Source: Mangifera indica
Lineage: Eukaryota; Streptophyta; Magnoliopsida; Sapindales; Anacardiaceae
Direction of reading: 5' to 3'
NCBI RefSeq assembly: GCF_011075055.1
Contig: NC_058150.1
Coordinates: 8,904,330-8,968,329, forward strand
Length of the DNA stretch: 64,000 nt
A program made the translations under genes and the position numbers. Positions 12,240 through 26,456 of this stretch are shown here, piece by piece (positions within the stretch are counted from its first letter, which is position 1; the number at the start of each line of letters is the position of its first letter). Under the pieces are notes generated by a model. It saw only the letters and a list, made by a program, of their open reading frames with translations. It ran no database searches and had not been told where the DNA came from.

Positions 12240-13144
12240 TCAGTAGGAGAGTTATCAATTTAATCAAACAACCAATCTTTGTTGTAAACAAGTGTTTCAA
12301 CTACATTGGTTAGCTTTGACTACCAATTTTAAGTAGTAATGTTATTGATAATAATAATAATTCAGTAATAGTGTTACAAATTTTTGACTTAGTTTTGGTT
12401 GGTTTCGTATCAACTCAAATATAATATGATTTTTTTAAGATCAACTTGAATATGATCCAAACTATTTTTTGTATCGAAAATCATAACTTTAACATGATTT
12501 TTTCATATCATATTGTGTTGAGTTAAATTTTGTTAGATCTATTGGAAGGTAGAAAATCATCATTTCATTAAAGTTTAGGTGAAAAATAGTTATTCGACCA
12601 ATTCAATATCCTTATAAAGATTCAAACATAACAAAAATCCCTCATTTGATTAGGGAAAGTGATGAAATTCTTAAAAAAATAATGTCCTTTAGCTCAAATA
12701 GAAATACTGGACTCCAAAAATCACCATCATCCTAATAAGTCACCTTGCCACAAAACCTCTTAGGACCTTTTAAAACAACACCATTAACCTCCATGAGCCA
12801 AAGGCCTTGTCCAATATCAACTCAATAATAAAAATCTAAATACAAACTATCACGATAGTGAGTGAGAGGTCATAACAATAGATTTTATAAAAGCATGACT
12901 AAAAAGTTCATCCCAAAAAGTAAAAAAATTATCCCAAAAATTAAATAGAATGATAAACCAAATCACCACAAAAGTCAAGTTACCAAAAGGAAAAAAAAAG
13001 TAATTATCCTTAATAACTAATCATTATGAATGAAATATTGCTTTGTCATATTAGATTGTCCCAAATACCGTTATTTTATTTCAGAAGGAACACATTTATC
13101 AACTTTGATGTCTACTTTTTAGGGCAAAAATTGTTGCCTTTGTT
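12240..13144. other. AT-rich intergenic stretch
   Basis: No gene or mobile-element boundary recognised. A second short ATA tract lies at about 12348-12363. Confidence 0.35.
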
Positions 13145-13440
13145 TGTGTAGAGAATTGGATACAAAATATTCCATCTTTGATTATATGGTGAATTAGAGA
13201 TAAAAATTTTCATCCTTGATTGTATAGTGAATTAAAAACAAAATTTTTTGATCTTTATTATAAAGGGAATTGGAATTAAAATTTTTTATCTTTAATTGTA
13301 TGATGAATTGAGAACACAATTTTTTGTTATTGATTGTATGATGAATTAGGGATACAAATTTAATTTTTATTTGTGTTGTAAATTAGAGACAAATTTGTGT
13401 TATTGTTATTGTGGTGAATTTGGGACAAGAAATTTGATCC
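13145..13440. repeat. Degenerate minisatellite, unit about 36-40 bp
   Basis: A unit resembling TTGATTGTATGATGAATTAG, then a RAAACAAAATTTTTNATC-type tail, recurs about seven times, with starts near 13181, 13217, 13254, 13292, 13331 and 13370-13404. Units differ by small indels. No coding potential. Confidence 0.65.
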
Positions 13441-14682
13441 TAGTTAAAAAGTAAAAAATGCTTTGATCCACAAAGTCAAATAATTCATATGATGCATCAT
13501 TTTAACCAAGTAAAAAAAATTAATTAGTAACATTAATTATTGTAAAATTGTTATTACTACAAATTAACTAATAACCAAGTTGTAGCAAAATACTGTATAT
13601 TAATATATGTAATTGTAACTCATCAACCAAAAACATAAAAAGTAAAAAGTCATTATTGGTAAAATAATTGCACTTTCCTTGTTAATTGGATGTTAAAATA
13701 TGTATAACTTATAACATCACTCTCCAGATACATATCCTTAAAAGGGATATGGACCTGAAAAAACATGTTGATTTATTTTTTTTTAAGTATGCTCTTATTT
13801 AAACCATAACAAAATTTAACAATCATACAAACATATGGGAATGATAGTCATTTTCTTATATAGCATGCCAAAAGGTGTCATTAACCATTACTGACATTAA
13901 ACCATTGTACTATAAGTAATTACAAGGCAACCCAAATCAAACAGAATGTGCATAATCCAACTATAAACAACTAATTCCGAGTTTAAAAGCAATAATACAT
14001 AATAGGAAACGTAAATGAGCTCTTTTTCATCCAAACTCCCTTTGGTTAACTTGTTAACTCCCTCGCATGCCTTCTTACTGACCTTGTCTACCTGTAAAAT
14101 CACACAAAAGAAATGTGTGAGTGTTACAACATAATGACGTTCAGGTCCATATCACCTTTAAGGGTATCATGCCCATATGTTTAACAATCATAAACATAAT
14201 GACTAGTTCTCAACTAATGATATCAATCGAATACCTAACCCTTAATTTTGAATATCTTAGATGTCTTGTAAAAGTATATCTGAATTGACATCCCAGATGT
14301 CTAACTACTACCAGTGCATATAACACAATATTAGTTGGACTTTTAACTGACTAAGCTCTGACACTTTGGCCACATGAGGAATTTGATCACAATCCGTTCC
14401 TTTCCATGTATGCATAATTATGAGACTGTTAACTAAAACCATCATTGAACGCCTCTTACCATGAGTGCATATATCAAACACTTGTTAACCACATAAGGAA
14501 TAAACTGAGGTAGTTCTCCTTTCTATACATCGTTAAGTAAGAATGAGCTGCTAAACACCTTAGTATTGAGTGCATGAAACATCTCATGAGTATCCAGTTA
14601 ACACTTAAATGCTTTCACATGGGGTTTAAGAGCTAAAGATCACATAGTAGTGACTCCAAACCTAGGCCAAGATTACACTATT
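13441..14682. other. Intergenic stretch left of the old copia element
   Basis: No gene recognised. The last five bases (14678-14682, CTATT) are the likely target duplication of the old copia element. Confidence 0.35.
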
Positions 14683-16438
<1,756 letters not shown>

Positions 16439-16451
16439 GTGATATTAGAGC

Positions 16452-18421
16452 AAACGTTTAGGGTATTTTCATGAAAAATTACCTGTTTTGAAATATGTAT
16501 ATTGATTGAGAGAAGGTGTGTGTGTTATTGCATATAAAATTATGATATCAATCATGTTAAAATTTGTAAGTTTGATTTGTGATGTGTTGTTACACAATCA
16601 TTGACAATCATTTTAACATAAAATATGTGTTAAAATTGTTGAGTTCTAGTTGTTCAATTTTGCTTGAGAATTCGTAGGTTATAAAAATTCGGTTGATTGC
16701 CATTAATTTTGTGTTGTTACATGAAATCACCTTCAAATCATGTTGTGTCACATTTTGAGAGTTGTTGCTAGTGTGAGATAGACATACACGCCTTGTTGTC
16801 TCATTTCTGCAACAACGTGTTGAATTTAGGGAGGTTTTCCAATGATCGCTTCATAGTAGAACCTAGAAAACATATTGTGAATGATTGTACGCATGATAAG
16901 ACATAACCGTTCATCACTGTATTCCGTTGTAGAGATAAGCATAGAATTTCCCCGAACGTGAAGAGTCTCATAGATGGATGTCCATCATTATGGAAAATTC
17001 ACTCGTTAGCATGACCATTTGGCTTATTGTTCATGCTTATGGAATTTTGACAAATTTTAGGTACGTAATGATGAATGCCTGTCTACAAGAGCCTACACAC
17101 TCATTCAATGTGAAATTTATAGTTTTAACCTTGTTTCATTGAATATGAACCAAACTATAAATTGTCATACCTTTAGGGTTGATTTGTAATTATGCAAAAT
17201 TTGAAGGGGTAAAAAAATTTAACACTTGACTAAATAATTAATATTAATTCAATTTAATTTTGATTATCTATGTATATAAATATATATATATGTATAGTGC
17301 CAAATATATAACTATGAACCTATGGATGTATTTTTTGGGAATGTATGCTTATAAATTTTTAAATAGGGCTTACATCCTCTATCTTCTCTTTTATTCTTAA
17401 TGTACTTTTTTTCTCACCTAACTCCCCTTGAATGTAACTTGATGTTGTCTTTTTTATTAACGTAAAATTAGAATTAGGTTTTATTTTATTTTCATTCTAT
17501 TAGAAAAAATGTAACTAGGAGATAGAACCATGTACACTTGAAGAATGAAGGCGAATAAAACTCAAAGAGTAGAACCTAGGTTGACTAGTCAAACCCCTCA
17601 TGGTGCGAGGGCTTGACATTAGAATAAGCTATATACTGACATTTTAATTTTACATCATAATATGCATGTTTAGGGTTTTATTTCTTAGAAACACTACCCA
17701 CATATGGACTAAAAATGGTGAGACATAACTAATTAAATCCCTAAACTAATATTAACTTAAAAGATTAATAGTTAATGCCTTCAATTTTACATCCCGATTA
17801 ACCTTTTTTTTGTTGAAACCTTTTTCGCCAAAATGAAAGGTACACTTCTACTAGGTGGAAAGTCGGGTGATAGTCATATTAGGTATGATTTAACTAACTT
17901 ACTTTGCTTGTTATCAGAATGAAGTTGAAGTATGTTGAAGGTATATTAAGGAATGCATTTGTTGATGCAAAGGGATATGTTGTATCCACCTTACTGACAC
18001 TGACAATCGAGATCTCATAGTTTGTTGGGATAACACCTATATAACTTGAGATTGTGGGCTTTTATAATTAATTTGTTGATTTACCTAATCAAGCCAATTC
18101 TAGCTTGTTCGCCAAAATGATAGTTGGATTGGTTTGATGGGATCTCAATCTACTAGGAATTCCACCTAGATTTTTTAAATCTAACAATAAGGGCTATTGA
18201 CTTAAGGAAAATAATGGAAGCGTTTAATTTAAAATCCGTGATTAAATGAATTAATAGATTAATTAAATTACATATCTTATTAATCTATATTTGTAGACAA
18301 ACATATCAACATGGCAACCACGCATTGTTCGATTCTTGAAAAGTAAAATAGGATACATGGAGGCAACTTCACTAATTGGTGTTGAAATCTTAGGATCTTA
18401 CTACGTCAAGAAAAAAGATCA
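16452..18421 (+). other. Deleted internal region of the old copia element
   Basis: Follows the primer-binding site. No gag, protease, integrase or reverse transcriptase could be recognised, only AT-rich leader-like sequence and a short TA tract near 17278-17295. Confidence 0.4.
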
Positions 18422-18754
18422 TACATTGCCCTTTTTGAAGTAGTAAAGAAAGTTGTTTAGATCAAGAAATAAATCACAAAACTTGGAGTAGCTCCTAGCA
18501 TTGTCGAGCCAATCGAGCTCTCTTGTGACAACAATGAAGCCACTGATTAGGCAAAAGAACCTTGGTTTCAACTAAGATCTAAACATATACTCAGATAATA
18601 TCACCTAAATCGAGAGAACGCTCAACATAGAGATGTACAAATTGCTAAGGTTAACATAAATGACAATTTGGTAAGCCTGTTAACTAAACCTATATCTCAA
18701 TAAAAGCATGATAGACATTTAGTTGCATATGACATTAAACATATGAGTGACTAG
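18422..18754 (+). pseudogene. RNase H remnant of copia pol
   Basis: One frame over 111 codons reads like the C-terminal half of plant copia RNase H, with several stop codons. It contains TKLGVAPSIVEPIELSCDNN, then AKEPWFQLRSKHI, then DNLVSLLTKP (family pattern DN-x-AD-x-LTKPL), and finally KHDRHL. It lies just upstream of the right LTR, where RNase H belongs. In-frame stops replace, for example, the residue after NNEATD and after KHILR, so it is dead. Confidence 0.8.
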
Positions 18755-18774
18755 CTATAATGCAAATGAGAGAT

Positions 18775-20413
18775 TGTTAAGGTAGTATGCAAGAGTCAAT
18801 CAGTTTGTACATTTGTATCATATAATTTGTTTATTTATGAATAAAAACATGTTTTATTATTCATTCATATTAGTGTTCTCATAATATGTTCGTATGAGTA
18901 ATATGCACTTAAAACAGTAGAATTGTGACGACGGGATCAGATAATTGATTATGAGAACGTTATGAATATATTATATGACCATTCTAGAAACATCTATAAT
19001 TCTAATATTACTTTGACTAAAGGCGCAAATAAAAGTGGTGAGATTATCATAATATTGAGTGACTCCACTGAAAAGTGACGACAGTTCTTACAGGTCGAAG
19101 TTGTTAGCTGATAGCCTAGTACAACACATAGGTGTATGTTGTAAATGTGTTCATTACACTAACCCGATAAGAGGATTTTTATATGGATAGTTGCTCCAAT
19201 TTCTACAGAATAAATTCTCTAACTCATGGGTATATGCATTCTTTAGACTTGAGGTCACCAAATTGTCTTATATAAGGATCAGTATAGTTTGATTTTCTCC
19301 TAACGTGTCATCATAATTGGAGTAACCATAAATGTGGTGATTGGCTATATCAAATTTTGTATAGAGGCTGTGGTTGGTCAACAAAGGATTCTTCACTCTT
19401 AAGTATGAGATATGATATCTCAAATGACACTACTAAAAGACATTGATGATCACTCGAATTTATGGCCACAATGGTATTGGGTCAAAGCTCAATTTAAGTC
19501 ATTTGATTATTAATGTGTTTCAATTCATATCAAGGAGTCAATAAGATAAACATGTATCTACGTTTTAGCCTCGAGAGATATTAATTGATGAAGAGATCAA
19601 ATTATATGTAACCTTGAGGTTAGTAAAGTCTAGAGTTGTTCGTTTACACTCTATCAATTGAGTAACCATATGCCTTGCTAAAGGCTGATCTTGGTTTATG
19701 TTTTGATTTGACCTAAATTCAGATACTATTGGTTTGATAAAGAGCTCATAGGTCATACACATATAAGAGTTTATTTAAATTTTGAAGGTATTAGATTATT
19801 TGTTGATAATCCTAAGGTATTTGAATAGAAGTGAAGCTGTGAATGGACTGGGCTTGTCCAACTGGAATAAATCAACCAATTTGACTTTTCCTTAACCATG
19901 AATGATCGTTCATGGTGACACGAATTAATAAAAAACTTTATTTGAGTTTCATCTAAATTTATGCCTAAAATCAAATAAATCACGAATCTGACAAGATAAG
20001 AATCAAAGATGAATGGTTGTTTATCATGATTTATAAATATAGAACGAATTTCGTAATTTTAAAACTTTGCCCAATTCCAAAGATGAACACACATTTGTCC
20101 GAATACCCTCCCCATTCACAGAGCTCTAACAACTTCATGTGATTGGTTTCAACCTCTTTTTCATATGTGCTTTACATGGATACCAAGACACTACCTTGTA
20201 TTGGATTAGATAACGTACTTATAACCACATAAAGGTTGAATGAACTATCAAGAGTATGTATCATGTTCTTAGAATACCCTATGTATGTTTTAACATGTTT
20301 CATGAAAATACTTGTTAAAACATGATCCTCAATGGGGTCTTAAGGTCTTGATTAATTTTTAAAATTGTATTTTGTTGCCTTACTAGATTTCGACAACCTG
20401 AAAATTCTTAACA
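18775..20413 (+). repeat. 3' LTR of old copia element (family A)
   Basis: Partner of 14683-16438: same order of recognisable blocks, beginning TGTTAAGGTAGTATGC and ending CTTAACA, then CTCTT. No coding potential. Confidence 0.75.
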
Positions 20414-22159
20414 CTCTTGTCTTACACCACAATGAACATAACTAGTGACTATTACTACTCATTTATTTATTTCTCACTTATTCATGAATTTTCTACATTC
20501 GACCTGAATTTGCTACATTCAAGATTTGTGTCATCTTCTACATAATCAAACACCTTTATTTATAAATAAGCTTAATTTACCTTTAATAAGGCTTTTCTAT
20601 TTGATCCTTATTTCCAACACATAATATAGGGGTAAAAAGGTAATTTAGTCCATATGCACAAGTGTGATTAACCTTGCACACTTGTTCATTTTTTTATTCC
20701 TATGTATGGGCATGCACCTTCTTTGGTCATGGTAGTGGATCACCTTATTGACTAATGGTCTTATAACCTTTCCTTTAACATTCATTAAGTCTAACTCCTC
20801 TTGTCACATTCGTGTATCCTTACACTCATGGTTATGCTCTTGAAAACTATATGTGCAAGCATGCACCCTATAACACATATATGTACATCTTTATTTTGTA
20901 AAGGTACAACCGTGTACCTTATGCATGATCTTTAACCTCATGCATGTAAAACCATTCACCACATTGTGCACGACCATGCACCATTATCTACAATAAAATA
21001 TATTTTTTTTTGTGGCGATTAGGCTCTATTTCTTAAAACAAGAAAAGTATATCTCTACCTTATAGGTCATACTTGTTATCCCAAAATACATATTAACATG
21101 CTTAACACACATAGCATAATAACATCATATGGCATTATATGCATATGGAGTTTTCGGCCTTGTTCTACGTACACACTTATATCCAACATGTTTATTCTAT
21201 GTACCATTTCATAAAATCTTCAAAATAATCTTCAAAACATGTTGTCTAGGCATTATAGATTTGTAGCCACAAAATAGGGATGACAAAGGCCTACTTACTT
21301 GGATTCTATTGTCACTATAGTCTTTTCTTAGTTAAGATAGGTTATTTGATGATCTAACTTCCTTTTTTCTAGTAATGTCTTACTCTCCAAACTCTCTATA
21401 ATCTCCCAATTTCTTTTTAATTGCTCTAAAAATAATAAAATGCGTAGTGAACTCAACCACAACTTAAACCCCTTTTTATTTTAGCAAAATAACTTCAGTC
21501 ATGGTCATGCAACCTTTTGCATAGTTGTTTGGATGGTTGCCTATTGAAAATCACATCCTATGATCTTTATAATCACTTTATCTATAGTTTAAAATCCATG
21601 CATGACTGTACATATCCTTATGCATAGTTATTTGTGGTAACTAGTTGACACTATTCATCCTTATCAAAACCACGAGCATTCACCACCACATGTATAGTCA
21701 TACACCTTTCCACATTTAGGCAGTTTCAAAACTCATGCAGTAAAAAGACCATTTTACCTTTTGTTTTGCATGTACAAGCATGCACTCTAGGTATGCACGA
21801 TTGTACAACACACTACACTTGACATATAATGCATTAATTACACCAAAATAGGGAAATGACAATTGTACCATGTAACGTACATGTGGGTTTGACATTTCTC
21901 TCTCTTATAAGAATTTTGTCTTATGCCCTACTTGACCTTTCATGTAGCTTCCTCAACTCGATAGTTCCTTTATAACATTTTGGCTAGAGGAATTTGTTTA
22001 TATTTTAGCTCCTTAACCTATTTGTCCAATATTTACACTAGGTGCTCTTCATAAACCAAACTATCCTTAACTCCACATTTTTTATCTTCGACACATGGCA
22101 TAGGTCATTAATATAGTTGTATAGACATAAAACATGTTATGAATGCAATCAATGGTTAC
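20414..22159. other. Repeat-like stretch without recognisable gene
   Basis: Short words such as TGCATG, CATGCACC and TGTACAAGCATGC recur many times between about 20640 and 21830, suggesting decayed tandem or LTR sequence. It adjoins a minus-strand gypsy integrase fragment on the right, so part may belong to that element's 3' portion. No open frame is convincing. Confidence 0.35.
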
Positions 22160-22568
22160 CAATGACATACGCTAGTAAACTACTTTATCACCCTTTATAA
22201 CACCTCATAAGGACCTATATGCCTTAGAGCCAATTTACTTTTCTTGTTGAATCTTTTGACATGTTGATATAGGGTAATTTTGAAAAATACCTAGTTGCCA
22301 ACATTGAATTTTAGATCCTGTTTCCTCTGATTTGTAAAGTTTTTCTGATGGTCTTGAGCTTGCCTTATCCTCTTTCGGATCAATCTCATATCCTAATCAT
22401 GCATTTGATCATCTCTAATCTTAATGCCTATGTTAGATTATCCTTCTTGTCAATCTCATCCCAATGCGAAGGTGATCAACACTTTCTCCTATAAAGATTC
22501 TCACATGGAGCCATTCAAATTGTTGCCTAATAACTATTATTGTATGTAAACTTTATAAGTGATGACAA
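22160..22568 (-). pseudogene. Ty3/gypsy integrase C-terminal fragment
   Basis: On the minus strand a broken frame reads FNVGN-VFFKITLYQHVKRF, then NKKSKLALRHIGPYEVL. This matches in order the integrase C-terminal part seen intact at 45899-46150 (FNVGEFVFVKV... and KLASKYIGPYEIVKRV). Further upstream on that strand are broken matches to the conserved HWDE-type stretch. The fragment stops at the solo LTR beginning at 22569, whose insertion or a linked deletion probably removed the rest. Confidence 0.6.
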
Positions 22569-24229
22569 TGTAAGGAGTTTTTGGGTCATTGAAAACTAGT
22601 GAAGATAGTGAAATACAATAAAATTAATCAAATAGCTTGAAAATCCCTTTGTTGAATCACATTTTAGGATAATGTTTTCATGAAACATGTTATTGCAAAT
22701 AATAGAGTGTTTCAAGAACATGATACCTCCATTTGAAGGCTCTTTCATCTTTACTTTGCATTGAAGTCATTATCCAACCGACTACAAGGTGACACCTTGG
22801 TATCAACGTAAAACACGAACGAAATAGAGGTCAAAATCACTCACTAGAGGTTGTTAGGGCTCTATGAATAGGGAGGGTATTTGGACAAATGGGCGTTCAT
22901 CTTTGTAATTGGTCAAAACAATTGAAATTGTGAAAATCATTCTATATTTATTGGATATGATGAACGACCATTCATGGCACATGAATAGTTATTCATCCTT
23001 GACCCTTATCTTGTACAATCTGTGATTTATTCAAATTTTGAGTGTAGATTTGAATGAAACTCGAATAAAGTTTTGTTCTAATTTGTGTCACCATGAACAG
23101 GTGTTCATAACCCATGAATAGATATAGATGTTCATGGTTAAGAAAAAAATCAAATTAGGCTGATTCAATCCTATTGGGCAAATGTAGTTCAATCGCAATT
23201 TCATCTTTATTCAAATACCATAGGATTATCAATAAATAACCCTATATCTTCAAAGTTTGAATAAACTCTTATGTGTATATGACCGATCAGTTATCTATCA
23301 AGTTGGTAGTGTTCAGATTCAGATTGAATCTGGACACAAATTAAGATTGACTTTTAACAAAACACCATGGTTACCCTATTAACAGAGTATTAGCAAACAA
23401 CTTTAAAGCTTTGTCAACTTTACAATTACACACAATATGATCCCTTCATCAATTGATATCTCTCAAAGTTGAGACATAGATACATGTTTATCTTAGTGAC
23501 TCCTTGTATGAACTAATGTGTATCAATAATCGTATAACTTGGATCAGGCTACAACTCGATCCCATTATGACCACAGTTTCAAGTGGTTATTGATGTCTTT
23601 CAGTATTCTCATTCGAGACATCTTTTTTTATGCTTAAGAGTGATTAATCCTCTATTGATCTACCATAGTCTCCATATAGATCTTGATATAGTCAATCGTC
23701 ACTTTTATGATTACCCCAATTATGCTAATACATTGGGTGATGTCAAACCATTCCAATCCTTGTACGAGATGTTCTGGTGATCTCAAGTTTAAAGATCACA
23801 TATACCCGTGAGTTAAAAGATTAATTTCACTTGTACGAGACAACCATCCATATGAAAATCCTCTTGTCAGATTAGTCTAGTGAACATGTCTATAACGTGC
23901 ATCTATGTGTTACACCAAACTGTCAGCTAACAACTTTGACACATGAAAACTATCGTTACATTTTGATGGGATTTCTCAACACTATGATAATACTATCTCT
24001 ATTACTTATGCCCTTAATCAAAGTAATAATAGCCATCTGATGCATTCATAGGGTTCCTCCGATTAGTCATCTGATCCTTTTGTTACAATTTTACCATTCT
24101 AAGAATATATTATTTTTACAAACATATTATGTAGAAGTTAATACAATAATAAATACTTTTTATTAATAAATGAATAAATTATATTATATACAAATACAAA
24201 TTGATTGGCTTTAGAGTACTACCCTAATA
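22569..24229 (-). repeat. Solo LTR of copia family A, inverted
   Basis: Reverse-complement match along its length to 14683-16438 and 18775-20413. It begins TGTAAGGAG (inverse of the LTR end) and finishes ACCCTAATA (inverse of the LTR start, CA changed to TA). Neither a primer-binding site on the left nor a polypurine tract on the right is present, so it is a solo LTR. No clear target duplication remains. Confidence 0.7.
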
Positions 24230-24545
24230 AATAGATCAATCAAACGATAAGATTGAGTGTTTGAGGTGGGAAGTTATGAGTAGGACTACCTTTATCGATA
24301 TGGTTGGTGGTAATCATAACCTTGGTGGTTCTTCTTTTGTGAGATGTTATCAAAAAAAGGTTCATTTATGCGTGAGAGGCAACATACTATTATTGGGAAA
24401 ATATGAGAGCTTAAGACAAAAACCTTCCTTTTAGTGCCAAATTGATGGTATGAAAAAACACAATGAGGGAAAATGAGAGTCAATTTTTAATATGTTTTTG
24501 TTGGAAATATCAAGAGTCTATATCTATTGTTATAATATGGATAAA

Positions 24546-25283
24546 GGAAAAGGACTATTTCCCACCCAAGTTTTAGTCTTATCTCAAAAGTATACCCATA
24601 TCTGATAAAAAACCTAAATACCCACCCAAAATTTAATCTGTTTGGACCCACCCACATTAAATAATTAAAATTTTATCTCATTTTCCCCTCTTTAATTTGA
24701 AAAACTAACATTTGTCTGCTGAATTAAGTTTTAAAAATTCATTTTTTCCCCTTGAAATGCAGCCACTTTTTCGATGACGGCAAAGAAATTTTCGTCCAGA
24801 GGTCGACCACCTCTGGACAATGATTGTCGTCCAGATCTTTGGACGAAGAAGCATTGTCCATTTTGGACGATATTTCGTCGTTTATTTTGGACGACGTTTC
24901 GTCGTCCATTCTGGATGACGAGCGTCGTCCAGAGAATGGATGATACTCCGTCGTCCAGATCTAGATGACGCTCGTCACTCTCCCTCCAGCCATATCGTTA
25001 CCGATGGTTGGAGGAAAAGTGAAAAAAAATTAGGGATTTGGGGGGATGAAAGTCACTTTTCAAAGTTTAGGGATATGGGTAAAAGTTAATTTTTAAAATT
25101 GGAGGGGAAAAATGCGATAAAATTATATAACTGGACTGTAAACAGTAAAATGACGGTTTTACCTCTCTATTTAACAGAAAACTTAACGGCGATTTAGAGA
25201 TGAGTGGGTGTTTGGATTTTTTATCAAACATGGGTATACTTTTGAGATCAGACTAGAAATTGGGTGGAAAATAGTCCCTTTTC
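24546..25283. mobile_element. Foldback (long-TIR) Mutator-like element, copy 3
   Basis: The left end has AAAAGGACTATTTCCCACCC and the right end is its inverse, GGGTGGAAAATAGTCCCTTTT. Second block: TTTTAGTCTTATCTCAAAAGTATACCC-type text on the left is mirrored by GGGTATACTTTTGAGATCAGACT on the right. The terminal GGCC of the other copies is changed here. TGGATAA occurs just outside both ends and may mark the duplication. The centre (24760-25010) is a dense array of GTCGTCCA/TGGACGAC words, folding on itself. It lies about 1.2 kb upstream of the Hip gene. Confidence 0.65.
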
Positions 25284-25320
25284 GTTTGGATAACAATAAT
25301 AAAAAGTTACAATTAAAGAG

Positions 25321-25396
25321 TTACAATAAAAGTGTTGAGAGTGTCCTTGTGTATGTGTGCACACACAGAGGGACACTCTCAACACTTTTATTGTAA
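25321..25396. repeat. Perfect 26-bp inverted repeat (hairpin, 24-base loop)
   Basis: Bases 25321-25346 are exactly complementary to 25371-25396. The loop at 25347-25370 contains TGTGTGCACACA, itself palindromic, so the stem could extend. No mismatch in either arm. Confidence 0.9.
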
Positions 25397-26456
25397 ATAT
25401 AATTATGTATATCTATTTTGGGTTTACAATTATAAACATATTTATACATATCATCACATAAGTGTATATTATTATATCTTTAATTTAAAATCACCTAATC
25501 ATGTGATGATATATATAAGTGTGTATATATTTGTCTATCCAAAAGGAATACATATAATTTTATTTTTTATATATATATATATATATATTGATTTGACATG
25601 TCTATTCCTTATCCAATTACAGACATTTATAGTAATAGAAATTTGGGTTACATATATAATCATCTTATGAAGTATAAAGTTGGCGGCTTAATTGGTGTTG
25701 TTATGATCTCAATATGATAAAGAATAACTACACCTTGATTATATTTACCATAATTAAAAGCGATTAATTGATAATAAAAAATAATTATTTAATATTCGGT
25801 AGAGTAAACAAATCATGGCGAATTTAATTTGTGTTTTTTATTTGTTGCTTTTAGAAGTGAGTATGTCCTATTTGAGTCTTCTTTTGTGAAATATGGGTTG
25901 GAACTCGAATTTGAATATGATTTTTAAAAATTTAAAGTGAACAAGTATTACAAAATTATCTTTACTTTATGCATCAATTTGAATTTTAATGGTGTATGTA
26001 TAATTAGGGTGACCAATGTAGATTGAATCAAAACTAATTGATAGGAAGAGTTTTGGGAAATACAAATGAGGCAAGCACGAGGGAGAAGATGAAGATAGGA
26101 GGTGAGTTTGACTCAACTGAATTACGAGAAGTCTAAACTACAACTGAATTTAAAAATAAGTTTATTTATTTAAAATTCAAAATATGATTAATAGTAAATT
26201 TATTAAAATTTTCTCCAATGGATTGAAATAGTGTAGAAAACAATCCACTGAGTAGAGACTCTAACAATCATAGGCCTTAAATCGAAAATAATAAAAAAAA
26301 TACAAAATTAAAAATTGAACAGAACCTCTCCGGTAGAAGCTACTAGAAGAAACTAGTATTGGATCCATTTTACCCCAGCGGAGTACAAAACCTAAGACCC
26401 GAGACTGGAGCCTTCTTTACACCTAGACGCTTTACAACAATCTCTCTGAAATCACA
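25397..26456. other. Upstream region of the Hip gene
   Basis: AT-rich, with a TA tract at about 25570-25590. No mobile-element ends recognised. The last 120 bases become more balanced in composition and probably hold the promoter and 5' leader of the Hip gene (pyrimidine-rich text at 26405-26445), but no TATA box stood out. Confidence 0.4.

Noticed and set aside
12100..12300. Poly-tyrosine minus-strand frame
   Set aside because: Translation of the AAT microsatellite.
8885..12590. Possible inverted pair GAATGACTATTTCCC (about 8891) and AAAATAGTTATTCG (about 12582) as ends of a fifth, 3.7-kb foldback or Mutator element
   Set aside because: Only about 15 bases match, the arms do not stay complementary, the region includes foldback element 2, and no transposase or clear 9-bp duplication is seen.
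24774..24968. Frame in the centre of foldback element 3 with repeated W-T-x-x-R-R-x-F words
   Set aside because: Product of the short GTCGTCCA-type repeat array; no reason to think it is translated.
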